A stretch of DNA of 64,000 bases from Clostridiales bacterium (GCA_020063565.1 JAICDB010000007.1:1-64000); one strand, 5' to 3'. Shown: positions 39,923 through 48,684, counted from the first letter of the stretch. Program-made: numbers and translations. Notes: generated from the sequence alone by a model not told the origin.

Positions 39923-40950
39923 CTACTCTTGTATATTTACCTTAGAGCCATCAATTAAATTTTTCATTCCACTTACAACAAGTAATTCTCCAGATTTTAC
40001 TCCCTTTACCATAATCTTATCTTCATAAATTTCCCCAAGTTCAACTATTCTCTTGAAGGCTCTATCCCCTTGAACAATATATACATAATCTTCTCCATCA
40101 GACATGATAGCCGATATAGGAATCCAAATTCCTCTTTCTTTCCCTATATCAAATACTACCTTAGCAATTGAACCCAATCTAAAGTTTTTATCTTTTATTG
40201 TAACTTCGGCATTATATGTTCTTGTAGTTTCATCAGGAGCTTCAGCTATATTAGTTACTACTCCATTAGCTTTTTCTCCTTCAACATCTATAACAGCTTC
40301 TGTTCCAATTTTTATCTTTTTAAGATCTCTTTGAGCTATCCCCACATTTATTATTTGAATAGAACTTCTTACACTAACAACAGGATATCCTTGAGGAACA
40401 AGTTCTCCTTCTTCAGTAAACTTAATTTGTATTCATAATCAGTTTTTGCAGCTTCAAATTGAGATTTAGCTTGATTATATGTAGTTTCTGCTGTGTCCTT
40501 TTGAAGTTTTATCTGATCATATTGGTCCTTTGATATGCCTCCTACTCTATATAACTTTTCCATTTTATAAAATAAATCTTTATAATAATTTAGCGAATCT
40601 TCAGCTTTTTTTATATTAAGCTTTGCAGTATCAAGATTTGATTTAGCAGCAGATAATTGAAAATTCAAATCCTGTATATTTAACTGTGCTAATTTATCTC
40701 CCTTTTTAACCTTATCACCCTTTTCTACAAAAACTTTTCCTAACTTTCCAGTAGTCTTAAAGCTATATTTAACAATATCCTTAGAGTCAACTGTTCCTAT
40801 ATAGCTTAAGGTTACTGGATTTTCACTCTCTTGTATTTCTTTAACCTTAACTGCTCTAGCTCTTTCTACTACAGTTTCTTCAGTCTTTGAGCATGCTGCT
40901 AATGGGAAAATCATGCTCATAATTAATAAAATTGCTAAAAATCTTTTCAT
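39923..40950 (-). pseudogene. RND membrane-fusion lipoprotein, frameshifted
   Basis: HlyD/AcrA-like adaptor in two frames. 40369-40950 (193 aa) holds a lipoprotein signal (FPLAACS), the biotinyl-lipoyl half KGDKVKKGDKLAQL and the coiled-coil hairpin. It loses frame near TDYEYKLSL. The other half resumes as EGELVPQGYPVVSV and continues through 39923-40345 (barrel domain, ending DGSKVNIQE). The lipoyl return segment between the two is missing or very short, so there is a deletion as well as a frameshift. Confidence 0.85.
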
Positions 40951-41308
40951 AAAAATTTCCCCTTTCCCATACTGGTATTGTCAGAGAATTTATAGTAATT
41001 CTTGACTTAACCTATTGATTTTAAAAAATTTTTATATCAAAACCTTGCTCCCCCCTGAAATTCAGGGTATTTTATAGTGTTCAAACCAAACCCGAAAAAT
41101 CAGAAAAGGAGGCAAAGCTTTTAAACAAAGTAGTTAAAGTATTACTATTTTAGATAAAAATTCAAAAAAAAAAAATTAACTTTACTTCTCGGTAAAAAAC
41201 TTAATATTCCTAAAGGTAATAAGACTTTAAATTCTAAATTCATTTTTTTATAAAACTTTGACACTAACCCCTTATACTTTGGATAATTTGTAGAAAATTG
41301 AAACCACT

Positions 41309-41360
41309 AATGAATAAATTTTTATTCATTAATCAATAAATGAATTATAATTCATTTATT
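41309..41360. promoter_or_regulatory. Two adjacent palindromes, likely TetR operators
   Basis: Near-perfect palindrome at 41309-41330 (AATGAATAAA arms) and a perfect 26-bp palindrome at 41335-41360 (AATAAATGAATT/AATTCATTTATT). Both contain ATGAAT/ATTCAT half-sites like the operator in the tetR promoter at 41976-41993. They lie between tetR and the efflux genes, i.e. 3' of tetR and about 360 bp before the adaptor gene. The rest of 40951-41308 is AT-rich; a perfect CCCTGAA/TTCAGGG hairpin lies at 41053-41067. Confidence 0.55.
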
Positions 41361-41370
41361 TTTAAAAAAA

Positions 41371-41958
41371 TTATTTTAAGGCATTTAAACAAATTTCTGT
41401 TATTCTTCTAGCTTGCTTTTTTCCAAATTTTTCTTTATTATAATCTTCATTTATATTCATTGATATATAGCTAAATGTAATAGTAAACAATACAAGTGTT
41501 ATTTCTTCTAATGTAGTTTTAAGATTTATTTCACCATTCTTAATTCCTATTTGTAACACATCACTTACCAATTCCCTAACTCTTTTATCATTCTCCCTTC
41601 TTTTTTTAACTTGAAAATTCTGGTCAAAGATAAGGGTGCATAAAAATTTTGCAAGAATTGGATTAGTAATTGCTACACTAAATAACATATTAACAAAATT
41701 ATAAATAATATCTTTTGCAGTACTTTCTTCATCCATAGTTTTACAAAATATTTCATGAAATTTTTTAAAGTTAGATTCTATTAAATCCTCTATTAATTCA
41801 TCTTTACTTTCATAATGTCTATACAAATATCCACTAGAAACTCCTGCTTTTTTTGCGATAGCTCCAATTGAAGCACCGCTATAACCATATTTGACTATTA
41901 AATCCATTGCAGCCTTTTTAATTTTCTCTATTTTTGTTGGATCTATTGGCCTAGCCAT
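41371..41958 (-). CDS. TetR/AcrR-family repressor
   Basis: 195 aa, intact. N-terminal helix-turn-helix SIGAIAKKAGVSSGYLYRHY (about 27-46), then a helical ligand/dimer domain with no recognisable ligand class. It lies just upstream of the broken RND genes in the same direction, and would have controlled them. An 18-bp palindrome (41976-41993: AATGAA, 6 nt, TTCATT on the minus strand) lies within its own promoter, so autorepression is likely. An intact regulator with dead targets suggests recent decay or other targets. Confidence 0.88.
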   Translation of the reverse strand: MARPIDPTKIEKIKKAAMDLIVKYGYSGASIGAIAKKAGVSSGYLYRHYESKDELIEDLIESNFKKFHEIFCKTMDEESTAKDIIYNFVNMLFSVAITNPILAKFLCTLIFDQNFQVKKRRENDKRVRELVSDVLQIGIKNGEINLKTTLEEITLVLFTITFSYISMNINEDYNKEKFGKKQARRITEICLNALK

Positions 41959-41975
41959 TTTTTTTACCTCTTTTT

Positions 41976-41993
41976 AATGAACACTTATTCATT
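41976..41993 (-). promoter_or_regulatory. tetR operator
   Basis: Imperfect palindrome AATGAA-N6-TTCATT, 18-35 nt upstream of the tetR ATG, sharing half-sites with the two palindromes at 41309-41360. Confidence 0.6.
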
Positions 41994-42195
41994 TATTATA
42001 ATATAACCTATTTACATTATAGTCAATACTTTTTTCCAAAATTTAATCTTAAATGACGATGAATTAAGTCAGTCAATTAACCATGAATCCATCAACGCTT
42101 CCTTTATTCTGAATGCTCCCGTAAAGTGAAGAATCTTTTTTCAAACAGCCGGATTAATTTGAGAATCTACAGCAAGTATTTTATGCTCTTGTGTG

Positions 42196-42237
42196 CTTTC
42201 AGTCCCCGTTACCTGGGTCACTTCAATGAAATCTAAC
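42196..42237 (-). repeat. Degenerate CRISPR repeat, solitary
   Basis: The first 25 nt (42196-42220) match the repeat of the main array (62061-63573) with four differences; the rest is diverged and has a few extra bases before the final TAAC. It is the furthest copy, 2 kb left of the cas genes. Confidence 0.55.
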
Positions 42238-42432
42238 AAAATCGGGGCAGATGAAGGTGTTTTTATTATAACCAGCAATTATACAAATAAAGCAAAAAAC
42301 TTTGTAGAAAACTTACATGATAAGTATGAAATGAAGTTAATCGACGGAAAAGAAACTATAGAAATGCTTTATGAGACACAAGAAATTGTAAAAAAGCGTG
42401 GTTCAAGACATCCTCCCGAGTTTGACAGTTAA
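42234..42432 (+). pseudogene. Mrr-like restriction nuclease, C-terminal relic
   Basis: About 65 codons in frame: SNKIGADEGVFIITSNYTNK, then KAKNFVENLHDKYEMKLIDG and KETIEML. This resembles the end of the Mrr catalytic domain (G-x-F-I-T-T-S-x-F-T--A...I-LIDG--L---M). No catalytic core remains. Directly abuts the degenerate CRISPR repeat. A further weak minus-strand trace of unknown family (FGITDASPEKIREAINRHEF) lies at about 42600-42705; otherwise 42433-42980 shows nothing. Confidence 0.5.
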
Positions 42433-42984
42433 AACCGGGAAACCTGCATAAAATGGACATTCTTTCTCCGGAAAATGCGCAATTTGCCACCACACCCGTA
42501 TCATGGACTAAACTCTGAAACAGGGAGAAAATTTTTAGGAGCTTGTATGTGCATTATCTTTAGGATTTTGTTGCTTAATGCTGTTCCCTTGGTCTAGATA
42601 TAGTAACATACATCATTCAGCTCAATTTCTGCAAATTCATGCCGGTTAATAGCTTCACGGATTTTTTCGGGAGAAGCATCCGTAATACCGAATTCGTAAC
42701 TTTATTAAATCCTATAATGAAGTACGAATACATTCTGCTACAAAATATTTGCCACCCAAATTGTATTCCGATAAGATAAAAAGTAATTCTATCAAAGGTC
42801 AAATTATTTGCGTATAATGTCCAAATTTAGGGGTCAGCCCGGTTACTACTACCACTTGTAACATAATGTGGGTTGGTTAGAATTAAATTATAACTGCCAA
42901 ATTCTTTAAATCTCAGTAACATTCTTTGATACTGTATAAGCTTTTTATTATTGCATAAATGGCAAATTTTTGTTAGAATTAGTT

Positions 42985-43206
42985 AAGCAATCGGATGCAA
43001 AAATGGCCGGTAAGGCTGGCTTTGACAGGAAAAAGAGCAAATTTCAAGGATAATGAGCAGGTTATCCGGCCGGACCCCCCGGAATGAAGAAAGCTCCCTT
43101 GTCGGGAGGGAGCAAACATGCCCGGGCAAAGCAAGAGTTCTCTACCCCGGCCGGGCAGGTACGCTGGCCGGTGGTCAAAAAATATGATAAGGGGGAGGAT
43201 TTTTAC
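42985..43206 (+). ncRNA. Structured leader upstream of the pilin gene, class unknown
   Basis: GC-rich stretch with several hairpins in a row: GGATAA/TTATCC (about 43049-43066), a self-complementary TCCGGCCGGA at 43065-43074, a perfect 7-bp GCTCCCT/AGGGAGC (43093-43099 with 43107-43113), and TGCCCGG/CCGGGCA (43119-43125 with 43151-43157), the last enclosing GCAAAGCAAGAG. It ends 20-50 nt before a good ribosome site. It looks like a cis-regulatory RNA; I cannot match it to a known class, including c-di-GMP-I. Confidence 0.45.
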
Positions 43207-43716
43207 ATGCGCTTACTTAAAGCAGTACGCGACCAAAGGGGTTTTACTTTAATTGAGCTGCTGGTGGTCATAACTATCATCGCCGTTTTGTCGGCAATGC
43301 TGGTACCAAGGCTACTGGGCTATACAGACAAGGCCCGCGCGGCGCGCGCCATGGCCGACCTGGCGGCAATGAAGAACGTCGTTGAGATCTATTGTGCGGA
43401 TGAAGGAGAAGGTCGTTATCCGGGGATTAGCAACGCGAATACAGATGGGACCATAGCAAATGTTCTCCAGAACAAGGGCATCAATTGGACCGGCGACAGT
43501 GACGGTATAAAAGACCCGTGGGGTACTCGCTACAGATATGGTACTGCGCCAGATGATGATGGTTCTATAGATCGAAGATTTGTTTTCGAGAGTGCAGGTC
43601 CCGACAAGAATTTCGAGACAGAGGACGACATCTGGTGCACTAGCGAAAGTGCGACCGTACACAACGGCGGAACTCCTGATGTGACTGCAGATGGTTGGGT
43701 ATATTCCTCAAGTTAA
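43207..43716 (+). CDS. Type IV pilin/pseudopilin-like protein
   Basis: 169 aa from ATG 43207, preceded by GGGGGAGG at 9 nt. Prepilin signal RDQRG|FTLIELLVVITIIAVL with the cleavage Gly, Phe+1 and Glu+5, a 20-residue hydrophobic helix, then an extracellular domain rich in Asp/Gly with GspG-like KDPWGTRYRYG and a calcium-loop-like DKNFETEDDIW. It resembles type II pseudopilin GspG. No assembly ATPase, platform protein or peptidase gene is near, so it must use machinery encoded elsewhere. Base composition is richer in G+C than the AT-rich surroundings, suggesting import. Confidence 0.88.
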   Translation: MRLLKAVRDQRGFTLIELLVVITIIAVLSAMLVPRLLGYTDKARAARAMADLAAMKNVVEIYCADEGEGRYPGISNANTDGTIANVLQNKGINWTGDSDGIKDPWGTRYRYGTAPDDDGSIDRRFVFESAGPDKNFETEDDIWCTSESATVHNGGTPDVTADGWVYSSS

Positions 43717-43933
43717 TCGCCGGTGATTAAAGATAAAGTCCGGAAATCATTTTTACTTGAATTTGTGGTTTCTCCGGCAAGCGATTCGGGAGCGTATATA
43801 TTTATCTATCATGGTTCTTACCTATCAGAAGAAGCGAGCAAGCTGAGCGTCTGACAGGCTTCTGCCAAGAATAGAGGGGTAACATTTCTGTTGCCCCGTA
43901 TTTTTTTATCTATACACTGGTGTCGAGACCTGT

Positions 43934-44085
43934 TCCGGAAGGAACCTTTCCTGCATTATATATCCCATTTTCTCTCATCAGCCTTGCCGCTCTGTTTTCT
44001 TCCCACTTTATCCCATCTTTTTCTAATTGCGCCTTTACTCTACGTACCCCATAAGTTTCATAGGATTCCTTATGCACTATCGCCT
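43934..44085 (-). pseudogene. IS3-family transposase (OrfB) relic
   Basis: The minus strand reads KAIVHKESYETYGVRRVKAQ then LEKDGIKWEENRAARLMRENGI, the HTH_21 domain near the N-terminus of IS3/IS150 OrfB. The rve integrase core is missing. Other parts of 43717-44135 carry no recognisable gene. Confidence 0.75.
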
Positions 44086-44135
44086 TAATTTTCCTTTGCC
44101 AGGGAAAGCATCTTCGCCATGCTCACCATACTATT

Positions 44136-44172
44136 CTTTCAGTCCCCATTATCCGGGTCTATCAAATGTAAC
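44136..44172 (-). repeat. Solitary degenerate CRISPR repeat next to csa1
   Basis: 37 nt, four differences from the main-array repeat, same orientation. It is followed on the right by a sequence paralogous to the leader side of the main array, so it is the last repeat of a vanished second array. Confidence 0.85.
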
Positions 44173-44313
44173 AAAGTAGTTTTTTGCATCAAAACCTAGC
44201 CTATTTGCGAAAATATAACAATTATTCCTTTCCCTTAGTTAATTCTATACTCGTCTCAATAATCCTTTTATAAACTTTAATTTATATTTAGTTTTCCCTG
44301 CATGTTGAATAAT
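44173..44313 (-). promoter_or_regulatory. Relic CRISPR leader, paralogous to the main-array leader
   Basis: 44179-44313 aligns to 63664-63780. Best blocks: 32 nt starting TTTTTGCAT (27 identical) and 27 nt ending GAATAAT (24 identical); every mismatch in these two blocks is a transition. The right end of this copy is the 3' end of csa1. Confidence 0.75.
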
Positions 44314-45208
44314 ATGGACAGTAAGTACTACAATTTTCTGGCATACCAGGGTCCATTTCATTTTCTATCATCTGCATTTTAGTGTCTCTTTCTTCAATAA
44401 ACCACTGCCGTAATTCATCATCAATGATATGAATATCTTTATTGATTATAATTCTATCATCAGTAAATTTAGCATATACTAGGCATCCTACGTTAATAGG
44501 ATGTTCATAAACTGCCTCAGTCACCATGGCATAACCTGTAGTTGTAAGTCTATGAAAAGATTTAGGTTCACCAAACTTCAAGTCAAGTATCATTGGTTCT
44601 GCAAAAGTAAATGCATCTGAACTTAAATTAGAGCTTAATCCTAAAAATGAACCATCCAGTTTTTGTTCTGTAACAACAGGAATTGTTTGAGCAACCAGAG
44701 CATCTACTCCAATATACGGCTGTTTTGATAATATTTCTTGTAATCGTGCATTAATGCGTGATGTTTCAAAGGTTAGCAATAATTCTATTTTAGATTTCAA
44801 ATTATCTCTTTCTTCTTCTTGTAAAATATTCGCAATTTCTTCTAAGTAAGCTTTACTATCAATCATTTTATCTGAAAGAATTTGAGATTTTTTCAAACCA
44901 TTAACAAATATAGTCTTTTTAGCATTTGTTAAACAGTCAGATAATACTTTATGTAGCACTTTTCCTGTTAGCATAGCCAGATTTGGTTGTAGCTTTACCC
45001 CCAATACTCTTCTTAAATACAAATCTCTATTTGTTGGACAATAAGAATTCGCTACTTCATACAATGCCAGTTTAATACCATACGGAGGTTCTAGTGGTGG
45101 CATATGCCAGTTCCAACCTCTTAATTCATCTGCTACATCTAAACGCCTTGATTTGGGAAGAACACCTCGAAGAAGTTTCTTTTTTTCTTCTTCAGTTAAA
45201 AAATACAT
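44288..45208 (-). CDS. csa1: Cas4-family protein Csa1
   Basis: 306 aa. Begins MYFLTEEEKKKLLRGVLPKS and continues ELRGWNWHMPPLEPPY and YEVANSYCPTNRDLYLRRVL, the signature of Csa1 (Cas4/Csa1, type I-A). The C-terminal cysteines CSTYCPYYSTC, with the N-terminal Cys in SYCP, would hold a [4Fe-4S] cluster; LDLKFGEPK is a RecB-nuclease motif. With Cas4 it likely takes part in picking and trimming spacers by PAM. Last gene of the locus; starts 4 nt after the cas4 stop. Confidence 0.88.
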   Translation of the reverse strand: MYFLTEEEKKKLLRGVLPKSRRLDVADELRGWNWHMPPLEPPYGIKLALYEVANSYCPTNRDLYLRRVLGVKLQPNLAMLTGKVLHKVLSDCLTNAKKTIFVNGLKKSQILSDKMIDSKAYLEEIANILQEEERDNLKSKIELLLTFETSRINARLQEILSKQPYIGVDALVAQTIPVVTEQKLDGSFLGLSSNLSSDAFTFAEPMILDLKFGEPKSFHRLTTTGYAMVTEAVYEHPINVGCLVYAKFTDDRIIINKDIHIIDDELRQWFIEERDTKMQMIENEMDPGMPENCSTYCPYYSTCREN

Positions 45209-45212
45209 TATT

Positions 45213-45794
45213 TCACCTCATATCATTGCACCATTTGCGGAACTCACAATCTGTGCACCGCCTACTTTTTCTTGGTGGCGGCGGCATAGATTCATTTTTA
45301 ATAATATTTCGTATTTTCTCCATAATTTCCAGAACAAACTTCCTTGCATTTGGAGTAACTGCAACTTCATAAATAATTTCCCTTGGTATAAAATATAAAA
45401 AGCCGTATCTAACAGGTTTGCGGTATATTTCCTCAAGAAGCATTGCATAAGCAATTACTTGATATTTATGATTGAGATATGCTTTACCATGGGTATATTT
45501 GATTTCCACAGGATAAATTTGATCTTGCTGCATTATATGAAGATCCAACTTTCCTTCTAATCCCAGCCTCTCACTATATAAGGAAGTATGAAATATTCTT
45601 TCTCCTTCTCCTAATTTATATCTCTTTAATTTACGTCTTTTCTCCAATTTTTCCAATTCTGTGTGTTCTTCCTGTCCCTGTTCCATCTTTCCGGTATATT
45701 TTCGAGGTACCGGACAAACGTGATGAAAATATATTACCCGCGGACAGTATAAATACTGTTTTATATCACCAACTCTTAGCTTAATCTCCTGCAT
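45213..45794 (-). CDS. cas4: CRISPR adaptation nuclease Cas4
   Basis: 193 aa from ATG 45794 (GAGGTG 7 nt upstream, inside cas2). RecB-type nuclease motifs GKLDLHI and PVEIKYTHGK and a QxxxY helix (YQVIAYAMLL), with Fe-S cysteines near the N-terminus (YLYCPRVIYF) and at the C-terminus (CTDCEFRKWC). Trims prespacers for the Cas1-Cas2 integrase. Overlaps cas2 by 14 nt. Confidence 0.92.
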   Translation of the reverse strand: MQEIKLRVGDIKQYLYCPRVIYFHHVCPVPRKYTGKMEQGQEEHTELEKLEKRRKLKRYKLGEGERIFHTSLYSERLGLEGKLDLHIMQQDQIYPVEIKYTHGKAYLNHKYQVIAYAMLLEEIYRKPVRYGFLYFIPREIIYEVAVTPNARKFVLEIMEKIRNIIKNESMPPPPRKSRRCTDCEFRKWCNDMR

Positions 45795-46041
45795 CTGGTA
45801 ACACCTCAAGTACCTGCATAAGTCTTAAATCTTTGTCACATACCGGGCAAATTATTATATTTCCCTCATCATTTTTCATGATCCGCTTTAACTTTCCTGT
45901 AATTTCCTGACGTCTGTTATGATTTAATTCTCCAAAAAAAGTGCTGTATTGGACGTGATTCAAACCGTAATCTTTACATGTTTCAAATATTTTAGTTCTT
46001 ATTTTATCTTCTACAATGTCGTAAATTACAAATGTCTTCAT
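45781..46041 (-). CDS. cas2: CRISPR adaptation protein Cas2
   Basis: 86 aa. MKTFVIYDIVEDKIRTKIFE with the conserved Asp at the end of the first strand (YDI), and the second half GELNHNRRQEI. Forms the central dimer of the Cas1-Cas2 integrase. 3 nt after cas1. Confidence 0.94.
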   Translation of the reverse strand: MKTFVIYDIVEDKIRTKIFETCKDYGLNHVQYSTFFGELNHNRRQEITGKLKRIMKNDEGNIIICPVCDKDLRLMQVLEVLPDAGD

Positions 46042-46044
46042 GAT

Positions 46045-47064
46045 TTACCACCCACATATAAAGGGTTTGTATTTTGCTTCATTTCTTAAAAAAGTGGCAA
46101 TCCTTCTTGCCTGCCTTTGGATAATAGTTTCCAGCGTATATTTTTTCCCCTGATATTTTTCCTTTTGCTGCAGTCTATCCAATATCTTTTCTCTAACAAA
46201 TTTTTTGCTTTCATCTGTCAAGTACCCATCACTTTCAAATTCAATTTTAGTACCTTTATTAATTGCAGCAATCAGTACTTTATCAACAACAGGCTGGCGA
46301 AATTCTTCAATGAAATCATATACAAGACTTTTTTTACCCGGCCTGTCAACATGCAGGAAACCTCCAAAGATCTCTAATCCTGCCAGCAACAAGCATTTCT
46401 CAATTTTTGAAGCCAGTATTGCATAACCATAGTTTAGAGCTGCATTAACAGAATGATTGGCAGGGCGATGCTCCCTCCCGGGAAAATCAACTTCCGGACC
46501 AAGTATTTTAGCCACTCCCTGCCAATACAGATTTCCAGCCCTTCCTTCTACTGATAAAATATTTCCTCTAACTTGTTCAATATTCTTTCCGGTAATTTTT
46601 TTCAGTTCTTCCAGGTGAGCATCAATCTTTTTTACAATATCCTCTAAATCCTCATATAATTTGATATTAGCTGTTTTACGGTATTTTGCAAAATATTTCA
46701 GGACATTCCTTTGATTCTTTAATTTACCCTCCACAAAAAATTTCACCAGTTGCAGGCCTCTTTTATCTTCATAACTCATCAACTGCTCTCTGCGAGTAAT
46801 TACCGATCCGTTTAAATAAGCAGAGGACAAGCTTGCATACTGAGTTCCACTTCGGGATAAAAAAGATATATTAATACCGTGCTCCATGCACTCATATAAC
46901 AGGTCTGATGAAAATGTTATCCCCTTTCCTTCTATTATTAATTGTTCCAAATCAAAAAAGGGAACTTCATTAATTACTTTACCTTTTTGTTTAACAGTCA
47001 ACCTCTGGCTCTTTTTACCCAAAAATACTCCATAATCTGAAATAACTAAATCCATATATATCAC
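46045..47064 (-). CDS. cas1: CRISPR integrase Cas1
   Basis: 339 aa. Metal-binding catalytic residues E173 in SVEGRAGNLYW, H238 in GFLHVDRPGK, and the acidic residues D250/E253 in VYDFIEEFR. MDLVISDYGVFLGKKSQRL is the N-terminal beta-sheet domain; ATG at residue 4 is an alternative start. The conserved RQARRIATFLR tail is present. First of cas1-cas2-cas4-csa1. Confidence 0.95.
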   Translation of the reverse strand: MIYMDLVISDYGVFLGKKSQRLTVKQKGKVINEVPFFDLEQLIIEGKGITFSSDLLYECMEHGINISFLSRSGTQYASLSSAYLNGSVITRREQLMSYEDKRGLQLVKFFVEGKLKNQRNVLKYFAKYRKTANIKLYEDLEDIVKKIDAHLEELKKITGKNIEQVRGNILSVEGRAGNLYWQGVAKILGPEVDFPGREHRPANHSVNAALNYGYAILASKIEKCLLLAGLEIFGGFLHVDRPGKKSLVYDFIEEFRQPVVDKVLIAAINKGTKIEFESDGYLTDESKKFVREKILDRLQQKEKYQGKKYTLETIIQRQARRIATFLRNEAKYKPFICGW

Positions 47065-47161
47065 TCACGCTTAAAACATTCTTATTATAATTATTGCCAT
47101 ATCTTTCTAATGTAATACCAAGACTTATTGTTCTTTCTATTTAAAACAGTTATTCATGATA

Positions 47162-47187
47162 AAAGACCACCATGCATGGTGGTCTTT
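47162..47187 (-). terminator. Perfect 26-bp palindrome after hicB-1
   Basis: AAAGACCACCATG and its complement, centred 47174/47175, overlapping the hicB stop. A terminator-like hairpin with a short T tract on the minus strand. It separates the hicAB-1 pair from cas1. Confidence 0.65.
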
Positions 47188-47563
47188 ACCTTTGTTCTAA
47201 TTTGTCGTTGTAACCTACTCCTCGGGCCAGCTGGTAATTAATGTACTGGTTAAGACTAATTTTTTCTTCCTTTGCTTTTTCGGCTAGAGTGCGGTGAAGT
47301 GATTTAGGCATGCGAAGCCTTAACTGCCCAGAGTAATTATCATCTGCAGGTTCAGGTATCGGACGGCCTAATTCTAAACAGGCTTCAATCCAAGTCTTCT
47401 TGGCGTCAATAACGTTGTTGATAGCATCTTCAGGAGTTTCGCCGTCGGACATACATCCAGGAAGGAGAGGAATTTCAGCGAGCCATCCGCCTCCTTCTTC
47501 AGGAGTTAATTTTCTTAATTTTATTTCATAGTTAAGAGTTAGATAATAATTTATATCTTTCAT
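47186..47563 (-). CDS. hicB: HicB antitoxin (pair 1)
   Basis: 125 aa. N-terminal degenerate RNase-H-like HicB domain (GGGWLAEIPLLPGCMSDGET) that blocks HicA, C-terminal ribbon-helix-helix (LRMPKSLHRTLAEKAKEEKI) that binds the operator. 3' of its toxin gene, in the usual hicA-hicB order. Its C-terminal 35 residues are nearly the same as those of the second HicB at 48923-49300. Confidence 0.9.
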   Translation of the reverse strand: MKDINYYLTLNYEIKLRKLTPEEGGGWLAEIPLLPGCMSDGETPEDAINNVIDAKKTWIEACLELGRPIPEPADDNYSGQLRLRMPKSLHRTLAEKAKEEKISLNQYINYQLARGVGYNDKLEQR

Positions 47564-47818
47564 TTATTCGTTACCTCCTTCTTTTAGGGACTCTATCGCT
47601 GCTATGGCCCTTTTAACGTATATAGCCTTTATGGGCCTAGCATAGGGGATAGTAAGAATCTCAGTTAATTTTGGGTGGTAGTAGTGAAAATGGCTGGAGC
47701 CTTTACCGGGTTGTCTGCATTCAAAACCGTGCTGCTTAAGCAATTTGTCCAAGTCTTTAAAATTTATATCTTTAGGGTTATTGACTATCTTTTTGTAAAG
47801 TTTATCTAGTTTAGTCAT
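47564..47818 (-). CDS. hicA: HicA toxin, mRNA interferase (pair 1)
   Basis: 84 aa from ATG 47818 (MTKLDKLYKKIVNN). Double-stranded-RNA-binding-like fold with catalytic His in KGSSHFHYYH. Cleaves mRNA when free. Encoded with HicB between the cas1 and cas6 parts of the CRISPR locus. Confidence 0.88.
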   Translation of the reverse strand: MTKLDKLYKKIVNNPKDINFKDLDKLLKQHGFECRQPGKGSSHFHYYHPKLTEILTIPYARPIKAIYVKRAIAAIESLKEGGNE

Positions 47819-48105
47819 GAATAATACCACCACCTAAATATATGGTATCATATACGGAACCACAATGCAACATTTTAATATACGGCGTATAAATATGGCT
47901 TTGAAGGTAGGAGAGATTTACGGCGCCCTAAAAATTTCTTTTTTGTTCTGTTTTGATTATTATATTCAGGTGCTTCGACTAAGAAAAAATTTCAAAATTA
48001 GCACCAGCGAAGTTTAAATTTCTACAATTTTAACGCATAAATATTCCCGAAATTATAAGAGTGCATTTTCACAAAAAATGCACTCTTTTTTGGGAGTTAA
48101 TAACT

Positions 48106-48532
48106 TTAATATGCTTCCTTTGGTATAACTTCCCAGCTTTCTTTTACTTCTTCCTGCAGGACAGAAATCCACATCTCAATTAATTCATTCCCATTTATTA
48201 ATTCAATATTCAATCCTTCCGCATATTCTCTAGCATTAGGGGTAATATCTGATGTAGTAACAACAAATCCACCTTTAGCAACTTGTTTTACCATCTGAGA
48301 GTGAATTATTGCTATTGGCTCAAAACCAACTTTGTTGTTTTCTTCATAACATCAAACCCTTTAGCAATGTATTTTTTACATTATTACCGCTATCACTTAA
48401 GGTAGTAATGTTTCCATTTAAAGAAGCTATCAAACCCTTAACAACTGTTGATTTCTTTTTGTAGTAAAACATCCAGTAAGCTCCTGCAATTATTACCCCA
48501 ATCATACTAATCCATAACAGTCTTTCCACTTT
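48106..48532 (-). pseudogene. Membrane-anchored Mrr-like nuclease, frameshifted relic
   Basis: The 5' part reads ERLLWISMIGVIIAGAYWMF (one membrane span) then YYKKKSTVVKGLIASLNGN; the 3' part, in another frame, reads VGFEPIAIIHSQMVKQ then GGFVVTTSDITPNAREYAEG and LNIELINGNELIEMW, the end of an Mrr-type catalytic domain. The joint is near 48345-48360, and the middle with the catalytic residues is absent. The 270 bp to its left (47834-48105) hold a hairpin AGAGTGCATTT/AAATGCACTCT at about 48059-48090 and no gene. Confidence 0.6.
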
Positions 48533-48684
48533 ATCACCTCTACAAAAATTTTGATATGTATTATTTCCAAATAATGTTAATTGTATAATCAATGTAAGCA
48601 TGGTTTTTAATATAGCGTTCTGTTTTCTTGAATTCATTGACATTTGCCAACATATATGGTACTATACTTATAGAGGTGAAAACA

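Noticed and set aside
42600-42705. Minus-strand trace FGITDASPEKIREAINRHEF
   Set aside because: Looks like protein, but too short and of no family I can name; mentioned only as a possible relic.
43084-43206. Upstream ATG for the pilin gene
   Set aside because: It would put 41 residues before a standard prepilin leader and lies in the structured RNA region; ATG 43207 has GGGGGAGG.
42985-43206. c-di-GMP-I riboswitch before the pilin gene
   Set aside because: GGGCAAAGC is present, but the GAAA tetraloop stem, GACGCAAAGC and GGCCTA elements are not in order.
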